Shown in pieces: positions 4,203 to 5,160 of a stretch of DNA of 5,160 bases. How positions within the stretch are numbered: the first letter of the stretch is position 1; each line of letters begins with the position of its first letter. A program made the translations under genes and the position numbers. The notes under the pieces were generated by a model that ran no database searches, had not been told where the DNA came from, and was given only the letters and a program-made list of their open reading frames with translations. Source of the stretch: Falsiroseomonas sp044341625 (GTDB lineage: Bacteria > Pseudomonadota > Alphaproteobacteria > Acetobacterales > Acetobacteraceae); assembly GCA_044341625.1 (NCBI GenBank), contig JBIIRI010000202.1:1-5160 (forward strand). The letters run 5' to 3'.

Positions 4203-5160
4203 TCACCCCACCAGCACGGCCCTGAAATCATTGACATTGGTCAGGGTCGGCCCGGTCTCCAGCAGGTCGCCGAGCGCGGCGAACAGGCTCCAGCTGTCAT
4301 GCCGCGCCAGCACCGCGCGCGGGTCCAGCCCCGCCGCGATGGCGCGGGCCAGCGTGTCGGGGCCGGCCAGTGCGCCGGCATTGGCTTCCGACCCGTCGAT
4401 GCCGTCGGTGTCGCCCATCAAGGCCCAGATGCCGGGCGCGCCCGCCAGCGCCACCGCCGCGCCCAGCAGGCATTCGGCATTGCGCCCGCCCCGACCGGGC
4501 GGGGCGCCGGCGGCCTCGCGCCCGATCGTCACCGTCGTCTCCCCGCCCGACAGCAGCACGCAGGGCGCTGCCACGGGCTGGCCATGCGCGCGGGCCGAGA
4601 GCGCGATGCCGGCGATGACCTTGCCGACCTCCCGCGCTTCCCCTTCCAGCGCATCGCCGAGGATGACGGGCGTCAGGCCCAGGCCCCGCGCGGCCTCGGC
4701 GGCGGCTGACAGCGCCATCATCGGCGTGGCGATGAAGCGGTATTCCGCCCCGGCCAGGCGGGGATCGCCGGGCTTCGGCGTCTCATCCTCCCCGCGCGCC
4801 AGATGGGCGACGACGGAAGGCGGAAGCGCCATGCGGTAATGGGCGACCAGCGCGCGGGCCTCCGCGTAGCTGGTGGGGTCGGCGACGGTCGGGCCGCTGG
4901 CGATCACCGCCGGGTCGTCCCCCGGCACGTCCGAGATGGCGAGCGTCACCACCCGCGCCGGCGCCGCCGCCAGCGCCAGCCGCCCGCCCGAGAAGGCCGA
5001 CAGGTGCCGGCGGATGCAGTTCATCTCATGGATCGTGGCGCCGGAGGCCAGCAGCGCCCGGTTCACCTCCATCAGCGCATCCAGCGTCAGCCCCGGCGCC
5101 GGCAGCGTCGTCAGCGCCGAGCCACCGCCTGAGACCAGGAACAGCACCAGATCCTCGGCC
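4203..5160 (-). CDS. Glycerate 2-kinase, MOFRL/DUF4147 family (5' end outside window)
   Basis: Phosphorylates D-glycerate with ATP to 2-phosphoglycerate in the cytoplasm, feeding glyoxylate, tartrate or serine-cycle carbon into lower glycolysis. Relatives are named GckA or TtuD and are often mislabelled hydroxypyruvate reductase. The window shows 318 codons plus the stop. The frame runs to the right edge (A-E-D-L then the GTG at 5147, an internal Val), so the first ~100-120 residues are missing compared with the usual ~420-440. Counting from 5147: SGGGSAL (6-12), MNCIRRHLSAFSGGRLA (42-58), AISDVPGDDPAVIASGPTVADPT (70-92), then the C-terminal MOFRL domain (~196-314) with LSGGETTVTI, GRGGRNAE (219-225), GDTDGIDGSEANAGAL (245-260) and the terminal ETGPTLTNVNDF (297-308). 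The usual family version of the last motif is TGPTGTNVNDL. Ends TGA. Convergent with the OMP gene. The product two steps on, phosphoenolpyruvate, is the substrate of the pyruvate kinase 1.5 kb away. Confidence 0.92.
   Translation of the reverse strand, partial: AEDLVLFLVSGGGSALTTLPAPGLTLDALMEVNRALLASGATIHEMNCIRRHLSAFSGGRLALAAAPARVVTLAISDVPGDDPAVIASGPTVADPTSYAEARALVAHYRMALPPSVVAHLARGEDETPKPGDPRLAGAEYRFIATPMMALSAAAEAARGLGLTPVILGDALEGEAREVGKVIAGIALSARAHGQPVAAPCVLLSGGETTVTIGREAAGAPPGRGGRNAECLLGAAVALAGAPGIWALMGDTDGIDGSEANAGALAGPDTLARAIAAGLDPRAVLARHDSWSLFAALGDLLETGPTLTNVNDFRAVLVG

Noticed and set aside
4185..4839. Plus-strand open frames over the glycerate kinase gene
   Set aside because: Shadows of the minus-strand gene, with no motifs and biased Arg/Ala/Gly composition.
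1..5160. Mobile element, CRISPR array, tRNA/rRNA gene or toxin-antitoxin system
   Set aside because: No transposase, repeat-spacer pattern, RNA-gene sequence or second partner gene was seen. The YdaS-like domain is part of pyruvate kinase and has no toxin neighbour.

Overview
The window is very GC-rich with strong G/C bias at third codon positions, and the proteins look alphaproteobacterial. An Acetobacteraceae (Roseomonas-like) genome is my best guess from composition and protein style; no rRNA or marker gene is present to confirm it. The content is chromosomal housekeeping. I see no transposase, integrase, tRNA, rRNA, CRISPR array or phage gene.

Layout, left to right. (1) 3-527 (+): C-terminal methyltransferase half of an Ada-type DNA alkylation repair protein, cut by the left edge. 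(2) 552-971 (-): a small exported protein of unknown function with a Pro/Ala-rich tail, convergent with ada. (3) 1061-2722 (-): a complete pyruvate kinase that carries, in the same reading frame, an extra ~57-residue Cro/YdaS-like helix-turn-helix domain at its N-terminus. (4) 2723-2969: a divergent intergenic region with a small AT-rich island, two similar 15-bp palindromic boxes next to the pyk start, and an 18-bp palindrome nearer the OMP gene. (5) 2970-4094 (+): an OmpA-family outer-membrane protein (signal peptide, 8-strand barrel, Pro-rich linker, peptidoglycan-binding domain). (6) 4095-4202: a convergent intergenic region with a perfect 12-bp-stem hairpin. (7) 4203-5160 (-): the C-terminal three quarters of a MOFRL/DUF4147-type glycerate 2-kinase, cut by the right edge.

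How they connect: glycerate kinase makes 2-phosphoglycerate, which enolase turns into phosphoenolpyruvate, the substrate of pyruvate kinase. The two kinases therefore act two steps apart in lower glycolysis or glyoxylate assimilation, although the OMP gene separates them here and they are not one operon. The exported protein may share a transcript with pyk (same strand, 89-bp gap) but has its own Shine-Dalgarno sequence.

The most notable observation is the HTH-pyruvate kinase fusion together with the paired CTTAG-N6-TAAG boxes at its own 5' end. This suggests a glycolytic enzyme that might bind DNA and control its own gene. The fusion is seen directly in the sequence; the autoregulation is inference.
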